Positions 38,811-48,029 of a stretch of DNA of 64,000 nt are shown in pieces. Every line of letters starts with the position of its first letter. Within the stretch, counting starts at the first letter, position 1. Origin of the DNA: Saccharophagus degradans 2-40 (GTDB taxonomy: Bacteria > Pseudomonadota > Gammaproteobacteria > Pseudomonadales > Cellvibrionaceae); assembly GCF_000013665.1 (NCBI RefSeq), contig NC_007912.1, forward strand, positions 2,900,501-2,964,500, read 5' to 3'. The notes under the pieces are model-generated. The model did not search any database. It saw nothing but the letters and a program-made list of their open reading frames with translations, and was not told where the DNA came from. The position numbers and the translations under genes were made by a program.

Positions 38811-39842
38811 GTGAACAAAATGTCATATTTCGTTAAGGTTTTTATGTTGCTTGGTTTACTAGTTAACTCTAATTTAAGTTGGAGTAGCTCAAACACTAAA
38901 TTAGACAACGCTGGCTTTGGTAGCGTTGTAATTTTTAGCGGCGTATTTGGAGACACCGGAAACTACGCTTCTTTGCATGGCGATTTGCCACCTGTATTTT
39001 GGCAAAACAGATTTGCTAATGGGCCGGTAGTGGCAGATTATTTTGCAGAGAATTTAGGGTTTGATGCAGAGCCGTCTTTACACTGGACAGGCGAGGAAGG
39101 TGGCTACAATTACTCCACCCGAAATTCATGGGCTGCACTGGGCGGTGAAAACGGTGTAAACGAAATGGTAAGTGCGTATCTAACTCGAGTTGATAATGCG
39201 ATACCGCCAGATGCACTTATCTTTTTTTGGTCTGGTGGTCACGATGTAATCGAAGCGATTTCTACCCCAGGTGAAGTGCCCTACTACATGATTGATGATG
39301 CCGTAGACGGCTTAGAGTTACAGTTACGTCGGCTAATTGAAGCCGGTGCACAACATATATTTGCACCAACCTATGCCGACACAAGCTTTTCACCCGCATA
39401 CCAACGCAGAGGAATTGCCAATCGCGTTAGCCACGTAACCAGCGTATACAACTACAAATTCCGCAGAATGCTGAACAAAGTAGAACGTCAAACAGGGCAA
39501 AGAATTTATCGCTTCGACTTTGATAAATATGTGGATACACTTATTCAAACTCACAAATATTATGGGCTAGCCAATACTGTAGACCCATGCTGGGAGAAGC
39601 AAGCAGAAGGCGCATGTAACCCAGATACCTTTATGTTTTTAAGTGAAGTATTAATCACCAGTAAAACACATCAATTAATTGCCGATGCATTCTCACAAGA
39701 TTTACTTCAACAAATTAATAGCTGCGACAAAGGTAATTGGCACCCACGCGCCAAACGCTCGGTATGTGGCTTACACCGCAAACATGATGACAAACACGAT
39801 AGAGACGATCACGATTTTGATTGGTTTCACTGGTTTAATTAG
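38811..39842 (+). CDS. Secreted SGNH/GDSL-fold protein lacking catalytic residues
   Basis: A 343-residue protein with a signal peptide (about 1-26). The framework is that of plant-type GDSL lipases: block I FxxxxxDTGNYAS, RFANGPVVADYFAENLG, WSGGHDVI, and DPCW...CNPDTFMF...THQLIA. The active site is gone: the GDSL serine is Val45 (FSGVFGD), the block III Asn is His144, and the catalytic Asp and His of FWDxxH are Ser278 and Leu281. The last 30 residues are rich in His, Asp and Trp. It is likely a binding or structural pseudoenzyme. The frame is intact, so it is not a simple pseudogene. Confidence 0.75.
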   Translation: MNKMSYFVKVFMLLGLLVNSNLSWSSSNTKLDNAGFGSVVIFSGVFGDTGNYASLHGDLPPVFWQNRFANGPVVADYFAENLGFDAEPSLHWTGEEGGYNYSTRNSWAALGGENGVNEMVSAYLTRVDNAIPPDALIFFWSGGHDVIEAISTPGEVPYYMIDDAVDGLELQLRRLIEAGAQHIFAPTYADTSFSPAYQRRGIANRVSHVTSVYNYKFRRMLNKVERQTGQRIYRFDFDKYVDTLIQTHKYYGLANTVDPCWEKQAEGACNPDTFMFLSEVLITSKTHQLIADAFSQDLLQQINSCDKGNWHPRAKRSVCGLHRKHDDKHDRDDHDFDWFHWFN

Positions 39843-40171
39843 TTACCAACTTCTATAAAGTTAGCTAAAGCAGTTACAACAGCCACCGCCACCTTGCTAT
39901 ATAGGTAGGCGTGTGGCGACCAAGTTACCCAGCGACCCTCCTTGGCTCGCACGCTTTCCGCATTGCATTAATTTAAACCGAATTAAAAAAATAAAAAGAC
40001 AAAAAAGTGGAAAATAAAAGGCAGACAGGAAAAAAGACAGCCACCCGCCCTACTCCTAGCACTTACTTACATCCGACGCTCTCGAACCAACTACATCGCC
40101 AAAGGCCACGCAAACAAATACAATAAAGGAAAGAACAATGGCGCACTACCTGCTTTAATGTGAGTGCATAG
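39843..40171. other. Intergenic region
   Basis: About 330 bases between convergent genes. I see no gene, hairpin or repeat of note. Confidence 0.4.
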
Positions 40172-40529
40172 CTAATGCTTAACCAGCTGATAAACACCGA
40201 TAGGCGTTTCAACACTCAACACATCTTGTTGCTGTGAAAGTATTGACCAAACAACCTTATCGGCTCCAGAAGTAAGAACAAGGACATTATCTTCCCTACT
40301 ATAGCTATAACGCCTTTTTCCATACCCCTTAATGGACTCCATAATATCGGTACTGGTGAATTCCACCCTATTACCGCTCTCCATCTGTCGAAATTCACCA
40401 TCCGAATAGGTTATCGCTTTCAAACGCCACTCACCTATAAGGGCTGCGCTATCTGTCGGTACTTTTTGCGTGCAGCCCAATAATATAAGCGCAAAAAAAA
40501 ATGGAAAAATAATTAATTACCTTATACAT
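40172..40529 (-). pseudogene. Lipocalin-like lipoprotein with a homopolymer frameshift
   Basis: The downstream frame (102 residues from an internal ATG) starts at GCTQKVP and contains LIGEWRLKAITYSDG, a small lipocalin-like beta barrel start. Directly upstream, in another frame from the ATG at 40529, lies a typical signal peptide start (MYKVINYFSIFF). The two join perfectly into a lipoprotein signal (IFFALILLGC) if a run of nine T on this strand (40493-40501 on the plus strand) is read as eight. The gene is frameshifted in the assembled sequence, unless slippage at the run restores it. Confidence 0.65.
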
Positions 40530-40609
40530 AAATGCAACTCGGATTCTCATAAGGTGCGCTGGGAATAACTCGAAAGAAAGGCTGACGCTCAACCTTTCTA
40601 AATAAACAC

Positions 40610-41791
40610 CTAAGGCTTTCTGGCATCAGGCTTAGCTGAATTAACCAGCTCATCAATGGGCACACGAGTAACTACAATATTTTCTTTGCTTTCGGCATAG
40701 GCTACATATATGGCGTTGTTCCACACAATGCTTTTAGGGTAGCTATAACCCACGCGTTTGTAACGCCCTTCAAACGCTACCGCAGGCATATCTTCGTCGC
40801 CGGCACGCAGTAACCAAGCTTCATCAAACCATTTACCATCATTACTCACACTTAAAACCAATGGGAAACGGGCCTTTACTCCACTTGGGTTATTCACAAT
40901 ATAGGCGCGGCCATCCGGTAAATTACCCGCACTTTGCTTGGCGCGTGAATCGGGCATATTAGTTTCCATGGGCAAGCTCCAACTCTCGCCCCTATCGCGA
41001 CTAACCGAGGCTAACACTTTGTAACTGCCACCCTGATCGCGAAAAGTCATCACAGCCTCGCCCTGAGCGTTTAAAAACCAGCTGGGTTCCAGCTCTCGGC
41101 TTATACCGGGTTTGTGCGGCAAATTAGTCATATGGCCTTCACGCCAGCCGCTTATAGCCAACGGGTCATCGGTAAAATAAGGTTTAGCAATTAAGCCAGG
41201 CTGGGTATGCACGGCGGTAAGCACACGGCCGCTGGGCAAGGCTTTTAAGTCCTGCTCCATTACACCATTCACATATCCACCACCCTGCATTTTCACGCGC
41301 TTTGGTTGACTCCAGTGGCGACCATCTGTGCTGGTTATGTAGCTTACATAGCCAGCTTTAGGGTCCAGGTGCTTAGGCCAAATATTTAGATAAGCTACCA
41401 GCGTTTCACCGTCTGTCCACCAACCGCCGTTGGTAATAAGTTCGCCGGCAGTGGATTTGGCCAGCGTTTGAGGCTCGCTCCAGTTTAAGTGGTTACTGGT
41501 TTTACTGAACCTTACTTCAGTATCATCCGCGTCTTCGTCGCGCGCTGAGCTTTGCCACTGCACATACAACTCACCTTTAAACGGCAACAACACAGCGCCG
41601 TGGTTATACGTATTACTTCCTGCTCGCGCAGTAAACACAGTTGAAGTGTAAGCGCCCGATACAGACTGCAAACCCAAGGTGGCAGGCTGGGCCGAGTCGA
41701 ACACATTGGGCGCCAGCGCAAATGGCGGCTGGACTAGGTGCACACAGCCGCCACATACCAAAATAGCGGCTAGTAACATCATTTTCATCAA
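40610..41791 (-). CDS. BNR-repeat (sialidase-fold) lipoprotein
   Basis: A 393-residue lipoprotein with lipobox LVCGGC (about Cys16). The body is a six-bladed propeller with Asp-box motifs: STDGRHWS and SRDRGESWS. Arginines in FRDQGGS and in the C-terminal RYKRVGYSYPK are in line with an active site. Families with this fold include GH33 sialidases and several polysaccharide lyases and rhamnosidases. Given the pectin genes nearby, a role in pectin side-chain breakdown is possible. The exact family is not settled. Confidence 0.65.
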   Translation of the reverse strand: MMKMMLLAAILVCGGCVHLVQPPFALAPNVFDSAQPATLGLQSVSGAYTSTVFTARAGSNTYNHGAVLLPFKGELYVQWQSSARDEDADDTEVRFSKTSNHLNWSEPQTLAKSTAGELITNGGWWTDGETLVAYLNIWPKHLDPKAGYVSYITSTDGRHWSQPKRVKMQGGGYVNGVMEQDLKALPSGRVLTAVHTQPGLIAKPYFTDDPLAISGWREGHMTNLPHKPGISRELEPSWFLNAQGEAVMTFRDQGGSYKVLASVSRDRGESWSLPMETNMPDSRAKQSAGNLPDGRAYIVNNPSGVKARFPLVLSVSNDGKWFDEAWLLRAGDEDMPAVAFEGRYKRVGYSYPKSIVWNNAIYVAYAESKENIVVTRVPIDELVNSAKPDARKP

Positions 41792-42163
41792 TTGTGCTCC
41801 TTTAGTGCTTGGAACTCGTGTAGTCGCCTTAATTACAAGTCAAGCTTATTTTTCACACAGAATCAGGGTTATTGTAAATCCAACAGGTAAATCACTACTT
41901 ACATTACTCTTTATTTGTTATTGGTATTGCAGCATGGGAGGTATCTCATTGTTTTTATTGTATAAAATATCAAACTCAAGTCTCCATTCTTGGCTAAACC
42001 ATTTAACAGCTTTCGCACTACTGCTAACCCTAAAAAAGGAAATAAACGCCAAATCGCTGTAAATATTTGCATATTATGCTACAAATTAATAACACAAAAA
42101 CTATAACCTAGAGTGAGTGTGGCGACAAAGTTTCGCACCTACCTTTAATTCAGGCGGCAATTC
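41792..42163. other. Intergenic region between divergent genes
   Basis: About 370 bases holding the promoters of the BNR lipoprotein and the chemoreceptor. The open frame on the plus strand is not protein-like and overlaps the lipoprotein start. No specific site recognised. Confidence 0.35.
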
Positions 42164-43810
42164 ATGATGTTATTTCGACGTGTAAGCATTAAAGTGAGAC
42201 TGTGGCTGTTATTGGCCTTAGTATTGGTAGGGCTTATAGCCTTAGTTACAACCACCATGGGGCAGCTACGGTCGTCGTTACATTCACTTAAATCCAATGA
42301 TACTCGCTTAATAGTGGAGCTTGCTCACAGCACACTCGACTACTATTACCAAAAGCAAATAACTGGGGAGCTCCCGAAGGTTGAAGCACAAGCTCAAGCA
42401 ATAGCCGCCCTAAAAAGCCTTCGCTACGACAACGATAACTATTTTTGGGTGCATGACAGCCACCCCAACATGATTATGCACGCCCTGAAACCATCGCTGG
42501 ATGGTACTGATGTTTCCCATGTAAAAGACCCTAATGGCAGAAGCCTGTTTGTAGAAATGGCGAAAGTGGCAAAGACCAAGGGAGAAGGTGAAGTAGCTTA
42601 TATGTGGCCACTACCTGGGCAGACAGAACCAACGAACAAACTTTCTTATGTGAAAAGCTTTAAACCCTGGGGATGGATTGTAGGTTCCGGCGTGTATCTA
42701 GTGGATGTGCAAGCTACGTTTCTAAGTGCCTCGGTGCTGCCCACCACCATAAGCCTTATCGTTTTAATTCTTGTCGGCGTACTTACATATTTAATTGCTC
42801 GGTCAATTATTCAACCGCTAGCCGAAACCAATTCAGCAATGAATGATATTGCCGCAGGGGACGGCGACCTTACTCAAAGACTGTATGTAGACTCAAGACA
42901 TCAAGATGAAATATCGGTTATGTCGGGCAGTTTTAACGTTTTTGTAAGCAAAATAGAGCAAATCATTTTACAGGTAAGCCAAGCCACCGAGCGCTTGACT
43001 GTAGCATCCGGCCAGTTGCGCGAAATTACGCAAAATAATGCACGTTCGATGGACCAGCAACAGGCGGAATCCCATGCCGTTGCTTCAGCTATTACCGAGA
43101 TGGCTTGCACAGCAACAGAAATAGCCAAAAATTCAGAAGGTGCTGCAAGTTCAGCCACTCAGGCAAATGACGAAGCCAGCAGTGGCCAGAACATCGTAAC
43201 AGAAGCAATTAATTCGGTTAAGGCGCTTGCAGAAGAAGTGAAGCAAGCCTCCGCTGCCATAGATACCGTAAACACAGACAGCCAAGCCATATCGAGCGTT
43301 CTCGACGTAATTCGCAGCATCGCCGAACAAACTAATCTACTGGCCTTGAATGCAGCCATTGAAGCAGCACGCGCAGGCGAGCAAGGACGTGGATTTGCAG
43401 TTGTAGCTGATGAAGTTCGAACACTAGCAGCGCGCACACAAGCATCCACAGAAGAAATACGCGGAATGATAGAATCGTTGCAACAAGGCACCGCGAAAGC
43501 AGTCCAAACAATGAAAAGCGGCGATAAAGCCACGGAACTTACGGTTTCAAAAGCGGAAGAAGCAGGACATTCACTCGAAAATATTGTTACAGCAATTAAT
43601 TCCATTACCGACATGAATATACAAATTGCGAGCTCCGCCGAAGAGCAATCTGCCGTGGCCCAAGAAATAGACCAAAGCATTAATCGCATGGCTCAGCTTT
43701 TATCACAATCACACACTGAAATAGAAAAAACCACACAATTTAGCAGTGAGCTCGAAGAGCTAAGTAACTCGCTCTCCGATTTAGTGGGCCACTTCAAAAC
43801 TCACAAATAA
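42164..43810 (+). CDS. Methyl-accepting chemotaxis protein, sCache_2 type
   Basis: A 548-residue chemoreceptor. TM1 about 13-34. A periplasmic sCache_2 sensor about 35-185 with [27 protein letters not shown] and [20 protein letters not shown]2 about 190-212. HAMP about 213-266. Signalling hairpin 280-548 with the conserved tip [19 protein letters not shown] and [15 protein letters not shown]. sCache_2 receptors usually sense small organic acids. Monocistronic. Confidence 0.93.
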   Translation: MMLFRRVSIKVRLWLLLALVLVGLIALVTTTMGQLRSSLHSLKSNDTRLIVELAHSTLDYYYQKQITGELPKVEAQAQAIAALKSLRYDNDNYFWVHDSHPNMIMHALKPSLDGTDVSHVKDPNGRSLFVEMAKVAKTKGEGEVAYMWPLPGQTEPTNKLSYVKSFKPWGWIVGSGVYLVDVQATFLSASVLPTTISLIVLILVGVLTYLIARSIIQPLAETNSAMNDIAAGDGDLTQRLYVDSRHQDEISVMSGSFNVFVSKIEQIILQVSQATERLTVASGQLREITQNNARSMDQQQAESHAVASAITEMACTATEIAKNSEGAASSATQANDEASSGQNIVTEAINSVKALAEEVKQASAAIDTVNTDSQAISSVLDVIRSIAEQTNLLALNAAIEAARAGEQGRGFAVVADEVRTLAARTQASTEEIRGMIESLQQGTAKAVQTMKSGDKATELTVSKAEEAGHSLENIVTAINSITDMNIQIASSAEEQSAVAQEIDQSINRMAQLLSQSHTEIEKTTQFSSELEELSNSLSDLVGHFKTHK

Positions 43811-43874
43811 TTCCGTAACGTGAATACTCGTACAGCAAAACGAGGTGAGTTCCATTTAGGAACCTTGACTAACT

Positions 43875-44486
43875 TCAAACGCTTTTGGAGTTAGTCAAAA
43901 AATCTTGAATAATAGCAAAAATTACGTCAAAGCGTAAATTACTACCGGTCTCACTTTGTACTACCCGCCTTACTTTTTTACTATTGATAAAAACCCTATG
44001 AATATCTTCTGACATTTCAAATATGTCCCCATCAAATCGATCCCCCGCAATAAAATAATAAATATTCGAAGATAGGCGGCTCCGTGCATCAGCACTAAAT
44101 ATTCGTACATACTGAATCGATTTATCTTGCGTAGAAAGCTTTCCTAGCATTTCCAACTTAAATATAGCTGCTGCAGTAAACTACTTGGCAATTGAACCAA
44201 CATTAGTCATTGTTTTACTGGAAAAAGATACTCCTCTATCAACATCGGCCTTCCCCACGCCAATATTAGAAACAACCTCGCCATCAATCGCAACCAATAC
44301 CACGCCGGAACAGTTGACATATTCAGCCTTACTTAAAATTATTTTTATACTATCTTCTATTGGTGGAATTGAACTCATATTTTGCGCAAGGCAAACTGGC
44401 GCAAATATGACAAGCACAGAAACAATATATTTTCTAAATTGAATAATTAAATTACTGCCTGCCAACCCGGCTGTTAATGTTTGCAA
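43875..44486 (-). pseudogene. Serine hydrolase (beta-lactamase/CubicO family), broken
   Basis: The first 101 codons from 44486 give a signal peptide and the start of a class C beta-lactamase-like fold, ending TMTNVGSIAK, which holds the catalytic SxxK. An in-frame TAG (44181-44183) follows where the family has Gln (SxxKQFTAAA). The frame continues unbroken past it (FTAAAIFKLEMLGKLSTQDK) to 43875. After about 20 codons the homology jumps to a C-terminal segment, so most of the middle is deleted. A pseudogene by nonsense mutation plus deletion. Confidence 0.75.
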
Positions 44487-44545
44487 CCACTACACATTCG
44501 AACTTGTCTCCCTTTCAACAGTATTTAAGAAGACATCTTTAATTG

Positions 44546-44658
44546 ATAGCGCCGCCCACGAGGGCCCTAGTGGAGGTGTTTATTATTCGCTAGCTTAGCG
44601 ACAATCGCAAAGCAGTGGCCCAACCCGTTTGCGGACGAACCTGAGGGGCTTGTTATAT
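44546..44658 (-). repeat. Degenerate attC-like site
   Basis: The inner sequence (gccgcccacgagggcccta, then gtggaggtg) closely matches the attC at 51951, and it ends with the intact core gttatat. The opposite core reads gatagcg instead of taacgcc. This marks the broken serine hydrolase and the next gene as old integron cassettes. Confidence 0.6.
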
Positions 44659-45063
44659 TTTATAGCCAACCTCACAGTATGAAACATGAAAAGCAGCCTC
44701 TTTATACTGCGTACGATATAAAGTGACGAGTTCTAAAGATTCCGTGCGTTTTGCATTTACCGTAAAATAGATGCTCGGCCTAACGGAGAGTAATTCATCT
44801 TTAATTGGAACTCTAAGTACCTCTTCACCTTCGGTACTATACACCAAATACGTAAAATGAAACGGCAGGCCTTCAAAAGCCTCAGGGAACGAAACCTCAA
44901 CCCCAATAGTTCCACCACTCTGGCTTGATTTACTAATAGATATTTCAGAAATCAGCTTTTCCCTCATATTTTTATTGGCGCAGCGGTTATTATTTTCAAT
45001 TGAAAAGGAATAACTGGAAACAAGTAGCAGTAAAACGATGAGTTTATTCATAGGTAAAAACAT
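44653..45063 (-). CDS. Secreted hypothetical protein, relic cassette
   Basis: A 136-residue product (132 from the ATG at 45051, which starts directly with the signal peptide MNKLIVLLLLVSSYSFS). The mature protein has two or three cysteines and beta-rich sequence (GGTIGVEVSFPEAFEGLPFHFTYLVYS). No family recognised. The stop codon is formed by the attC core gttatat, as for other cassette genes here. Confidence 0.6.
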   Translation of the reverse strand: MFLPMNKLIVLLLLVSSYSFSIENNNRCANKNMREKLISEISISKSSQSGGTIGVEVSFPEAFEGLPFHFTYLVYSTEGEEVLRVPIKDELLSVRPSIYFTVNAKRTESLELVTLYRTQYKEAAFHVSYCEVGYKI

Positions 45064-45115
45064 AAAGCCTTTGTTTAATTGCGAAGCGATTCACCCTGCC
45101 AGCTGAAAAGATTTG

Positions 45116-45522
45116 TTATGTGGATTTCTTAATATTCCACGGTAACCTAACCCATTTTAATTTTTTATCGGTAGAAGCTGAATACTTAGGGTTAGCTATA
45201 GGATTATCTAAAAAACAGCCTGCTGCTATGCCAACCATACCAGCTTGAGTTGAAACTTCCCAATACACGGTTGTGCCACAGCGACAACAAAAAACCGCTT
45301 TTGATGAGAAACATCTGCTGGATTAGTAAGCTCGTAGCAAAAGGAATTACCTTCTATGTTCAGGATAGAGCTTCGCTTAAAGTAAGCCCACATTCCAAAG
45401 GAACTACCCGTACGTTTTTTACAATTTTTACAATTTTTACAGTAGCAGATACCGTTTAAAGCCGGCTCACCAGAAACCTCAACCTTAAAGTCGCCGCATG
45501 CACATGTTGCAACCTTACTCAA
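45116..45522 (-). pseudogene. GFA/CENP-V family protein gene, frameshifted
   Basis: The first 70 codons give CACGDFKVEVSGEPALNGICYC followed by NCKNCKKRTGSSFG, the zinc-binding start of GFA-domain proteins. The frame then shifts after QKRFF at a run of six T on this strand (plus-strand A6, 45289-45294). With one more T the sequence continues CCRCGTTVYWEVSTQAGMVG to a stop at 45116 formed by gttatgt, completing a family-length 136-residue protein. The NCK unit is also duplicated by a 9-base tandem repeat. So the gene is disrupted by a one-base loss. Confidence 0.75.
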
Positions 45523-45546
45523 AACTTAAATTCCAACAAGTCACAT

Positions 45547-45631
45547 AACACCGGCCATAAGCGGGGAGCAACTTATTACAATCCCCTACTGCGTTCGCAG
45601 CAGCTTGGCTTGATGGCTTCATTAGCATCAT
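45547..45631 (-). repeat. Possible degenerate attC-like site
   Basis: cataacaccggccataagcg, then gagcaacttatta resembles the attC at 52544 (cataacgccgccagaagcg, then gagcaatttatt). The other core (ttcattagcat) is worn. Low-confidence relic. Confidence 0.4.
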
Positions 45632-46071
45632 GGAATTAGCTCCATTGGTTGAAAGGATACGCCATCTTTAGCTCCTAGAGGCCCAGACTCGGTAAATCCA
45701 AACGTCTTATAAACAGGCACAGCGTAAATAGAGGACCTTAACGTGAAAAAGTCATATTCTACGCTTTGCTGAACATGCTCCCATAGGGTTCTGGCAATAC
45801 CATTGCCTTGAAACTGCTCAGATACGAACAAATGATAAAGGTGATTTGGCTCTTTAAGAGATATGTACCCAACAATGCGGCCACTTATCTCATAAATATA
45901 GTTTAAAAAGCCTCCCTCACTTATTCTTTTTAAAAATGCCTTTTCCGTTAAAGTTTCAGCCAACCAATCAGGAAGTTCTTTTTTGGGGTCATCTAGGTAA
46001 AAATGAGCCAGAGACTTAACCATACTTGATATCGCCAGTGTGTCACTTGCCCTTGCTATCCGAATGCTCAT
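45628..46071 (-). CDS. GNAT-family acetyltransferase
   Basis: A 147-residue GNAT enzyme. MSIRIARASDTLAISSMVKSLAHF is the typical first strand and helix. The acetyl-CoA loop is LFVSEQFQGNGIARTLW (Q-x-x-G-x-A). RSSIYAVPVYKTFGFTESG is the final motif B. The substrate is unknown. It lies among the decayed cassettes and is still intact. Confidence 0.8.
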   Translation of the reverse strand: MSIRIARASDTLAISSMVKSLAHFYLDDPKKELPDWLAETLTEKAFLKRISEGGFLNYIYEISGRIVGYISLKEPNHLYHLFVSEQFQGNGIARTLWEHVQQSVEYDFFTLRSSIYAVPVYKTFGFTESGPLGAKDGVSFQPMELIP

Positions 46072-46719
46072 ATTTTTCTTTCCATACTAACGGATGTTAT
46101 GTGCTCCACCACCCAAACGGCATCGCAGAGTGCCAAAGCGAAGTACGCCAACAAACTCTTAACAGCAGCAGGAGTCGAGATAAATATTACATTACTGAGT
46201 ATTGATTTGGCGAAAGCCCATTTCAGTGTTTAGGTATAAACCAAGCGGAGAAAATCGTACTACGTACAACGGTTAATCGCGACAAGCCTCTTGCTTTCAT
46301 TACCAAATGCCCTCGCTGCCTGATTGGTATGAAAGCCGGAAGTGGCGCCCATTATTAGCACCGAGAACGCCGGAATCTCGGCCAGGCATTATCGCCGCCA
46401 AATTCGCTGCCCCCTATCGCAAAGAGGGCACTAAGGCAGGCAGACACCTTACTCCGCCTGTCGCCTTACCAATAAATCTTAAACCAAGTGAGGGAGAACT
46501 AAAAAATAGGCAATCGCACAAATTTTTAGTTAATGTCTCGATTCACCGTGAAAACAGGGTGTAGATTTTACCTGTGATGTAAATCAAATAACCAATGTCA
46601 ACCAAGAGAACCTAACGTTTCAAGTTTTATAAAACCATACACCAAAGCCCGTCTTGAATTACACTTTGAATTACAATTTGATTTACATTACACCACTTAA
46701 CTTTTGCAGGAGCAAAAAA
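46072..46719. other. Intergenic region upstream of the dehydrogenase
   Basis: About 650 bases with no convincing gene. The 85-codon frame on the plus strand has no ribosome-binding site and no homology. The first 100 bases may be a worn attC. The last 15 carry the ribosome-binding site (caggag) for the GTG start at 46720. Confidence 0.4.
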
Positions 46720-47847
46720 GTGTCAGATACCAACATCGAACTTACTTCAACTATTAGCGAAGACAACAAACTGGAACTGGCCCTGCGCGAGATCGAGATC
46801 CCGCAGCCAGGCGAAAACCAAGTCGTCATCCGCATCGAAGCTGCCCCTATCAACCCGTCTGACCTGGGCGTGATGTTCAGCGCGGCCGATATGACGACTG
46901 CCAGCCAATCCGGTAGCGCCGATCGCCCAGTCATCAGTGCCGATGTCCCAGCCAAGTACATGAGCGCTGTTAAAAAGCGGGTTGGCAAGCCAATACCCGT
47001 CGGCAACGAAGGCGCCGGTACAGTCGTTGCTGCAGGCTCATCAGCCGCTGCGCAAAGCCTGTTGGGCAAAACCGTTGCGGTCATTGGCGGTGGTAGCTAC
47101 CGCAAATATCTCTGTACCAATGTTCAAAGCTGTCTCGAACTGGAGCCGGGTACGACTGCGGCCGAAGGCGCTTCAAGCTTTGTTAATCCACTGACTGCAT
47201 TAACCATGGTAGAAACCATGCGAGCTGAAGGTCACAAAGCTATCGTTCACGCTGCCGCCGCCTCCAACCTCGGACAAATGCTGAACCGCATTTGTATCGC
47301 AGACGGCATCGACCTAGTCAATATCGTCCGTAAGCCGGAACAAGAAACTTTGCTGCGCGATATGGGTGCCAAATACGTGGTCAACTCCAGTAGCGACAGC
47401 TTTATGGCAGACCTGACCGAAGCCCTTATTGAAACCGGCGCTACCATCGCCTTCGACCCTATCGGTGGCGGTAAATTGACTAGCGATATTCTCACCTGCA
47501 TGGAAGTCGCGGTCTCTCGCAACATGACTGAATACAGCGTGTATGGATCTGACATCTATAAGCAGGTGTATATCTATGGCGGCCTTGATCGTGGCCCAAT
47601 CACACTGAACCGCAATTTTGGTTTTGCCTGGGGTGTGAACGGCTTTTTATTGTTTAATGCATTAGGAAAACTGGGCAAGGAAACCAGCAACGCCATGCGC
47701 AAACGTATAGCCGCCGAAATAAAGACCACGTTCGCCAGTCACTACAATCACGAAGTATCCCTAGTCGGTGCATTACAATTGGATGCAATCTCGGTTTACG
47801 GTAAACAGGCGACCGGAAAGAAGTTCCTGATTAAACCACAGAGCTAA
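46720..47847 (+). CDS. Medium-chain (zinc-type) dehydrogenase/quinone reductase family
   Basis: A 375-residue MDR protein. GroES-like domain starts LELALREIEIPQPGENQVVIRIEAAPINPSDLG. Cofactor domain contains GKTVAVIGGGSYRKYL and HAAAASNLGQMLNRIC. It is probably NADPH-dependent and quinone-oxidoreductase-like. I chose a GTG start at 46720 because caggag precedes it; an upstream ATG at 46654 would add a non-homologous extension. Codon use is clearly richer in GC-ending codons than that of its neighbours, so it may be horizontally acquired or highly expressed. Confidence 0.82.
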   Translation: MSDTNIELTSTISEDNKLELALREIEIPQPGENQVVIRIEAAPINPSDLGVMFSAADMTTASQSGSADRPVISADVPAKYMSAVKKRVGKPIPVGNEGAGTVVAAGSSAAAQSLLGKTVAVIGGGSYRKYLCTNVQSCLELEPGTTAAEGASSFVNPLTALTMVETMRAEGHKAIVHAAAASNLGQMLNRICIADGIDLVNIVRKPEQETLLRDMGAKYVVNSSSDSFMADLTEALIETGATIAFDPIGGGKLTSDILTCMEVAVSRNMTEYSVYGSDIYKQVYIYGGLDRGPITLNRNFGFAWGVNGFLLFNALGKLGKETSNAMRKRIAAEIKTTFASHYNHEVSLVGALQLDAISVYGKQATGKKFLIKPQS

Positions 47848-48004
47848 CGCTTGAAATATGGCTGCAGGGCCACTCTAGGGACTTGGAGTCAGGTAGGTTC
47901 TTCTCGATAAAGGCAAGAATCATTGCCGATTTTTCGCGAAGAACCGCTGCGCCGTTGTTATGCCCCATACACCACCGGTACAGCGTCGCCGGGTGATTCG
48001 CCAT
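47831..48004 (-). CDS. Small open frame, unknown, overlapping the dehydrogenase end
   Basis: A 57-codon minus-strand frame (HPATLYRWCMGHNN..., LPDSKSLEWP) with an aagg sequence before the ATG. It overlaps the dehydrogenase 3' end by 17 bases and shares its GC-rich codon use. It may be a gene remnant carried with the dehydrogenase. No family recognised. Confidence 0.3.
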   Translation of the reverse strand: MANHPATLYRWCMGHNNGAAVLREKSAMILAFIEKNLPDSKSLEWPCSHISSVSSVV

Positions 48005-48029
48005 ATATAGCCTTGCTATGTTTTAGCAT

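Noticed and set aside
43159-43689. 176-codon minus-strand frame inside the chemoreceptor
   Set aside because: Mirror of the highly biased, Ala-rich coding strand of the signalling domain; a shadow frame.
43875-44156. Independent 93-codon gene
   Set aside because: It is in the same frame as the 44181-44486 gene across a TAG and continues its family sequence, so both are one broken gene.
46307-46564. 85-codon plus-strand frame upstream of the dehydrogenase
   Set aside because: No ribosome-binding site, proline- and arginine-rich low-complexity product, and no relation to known families; likely chance in a GC-richer stretch.
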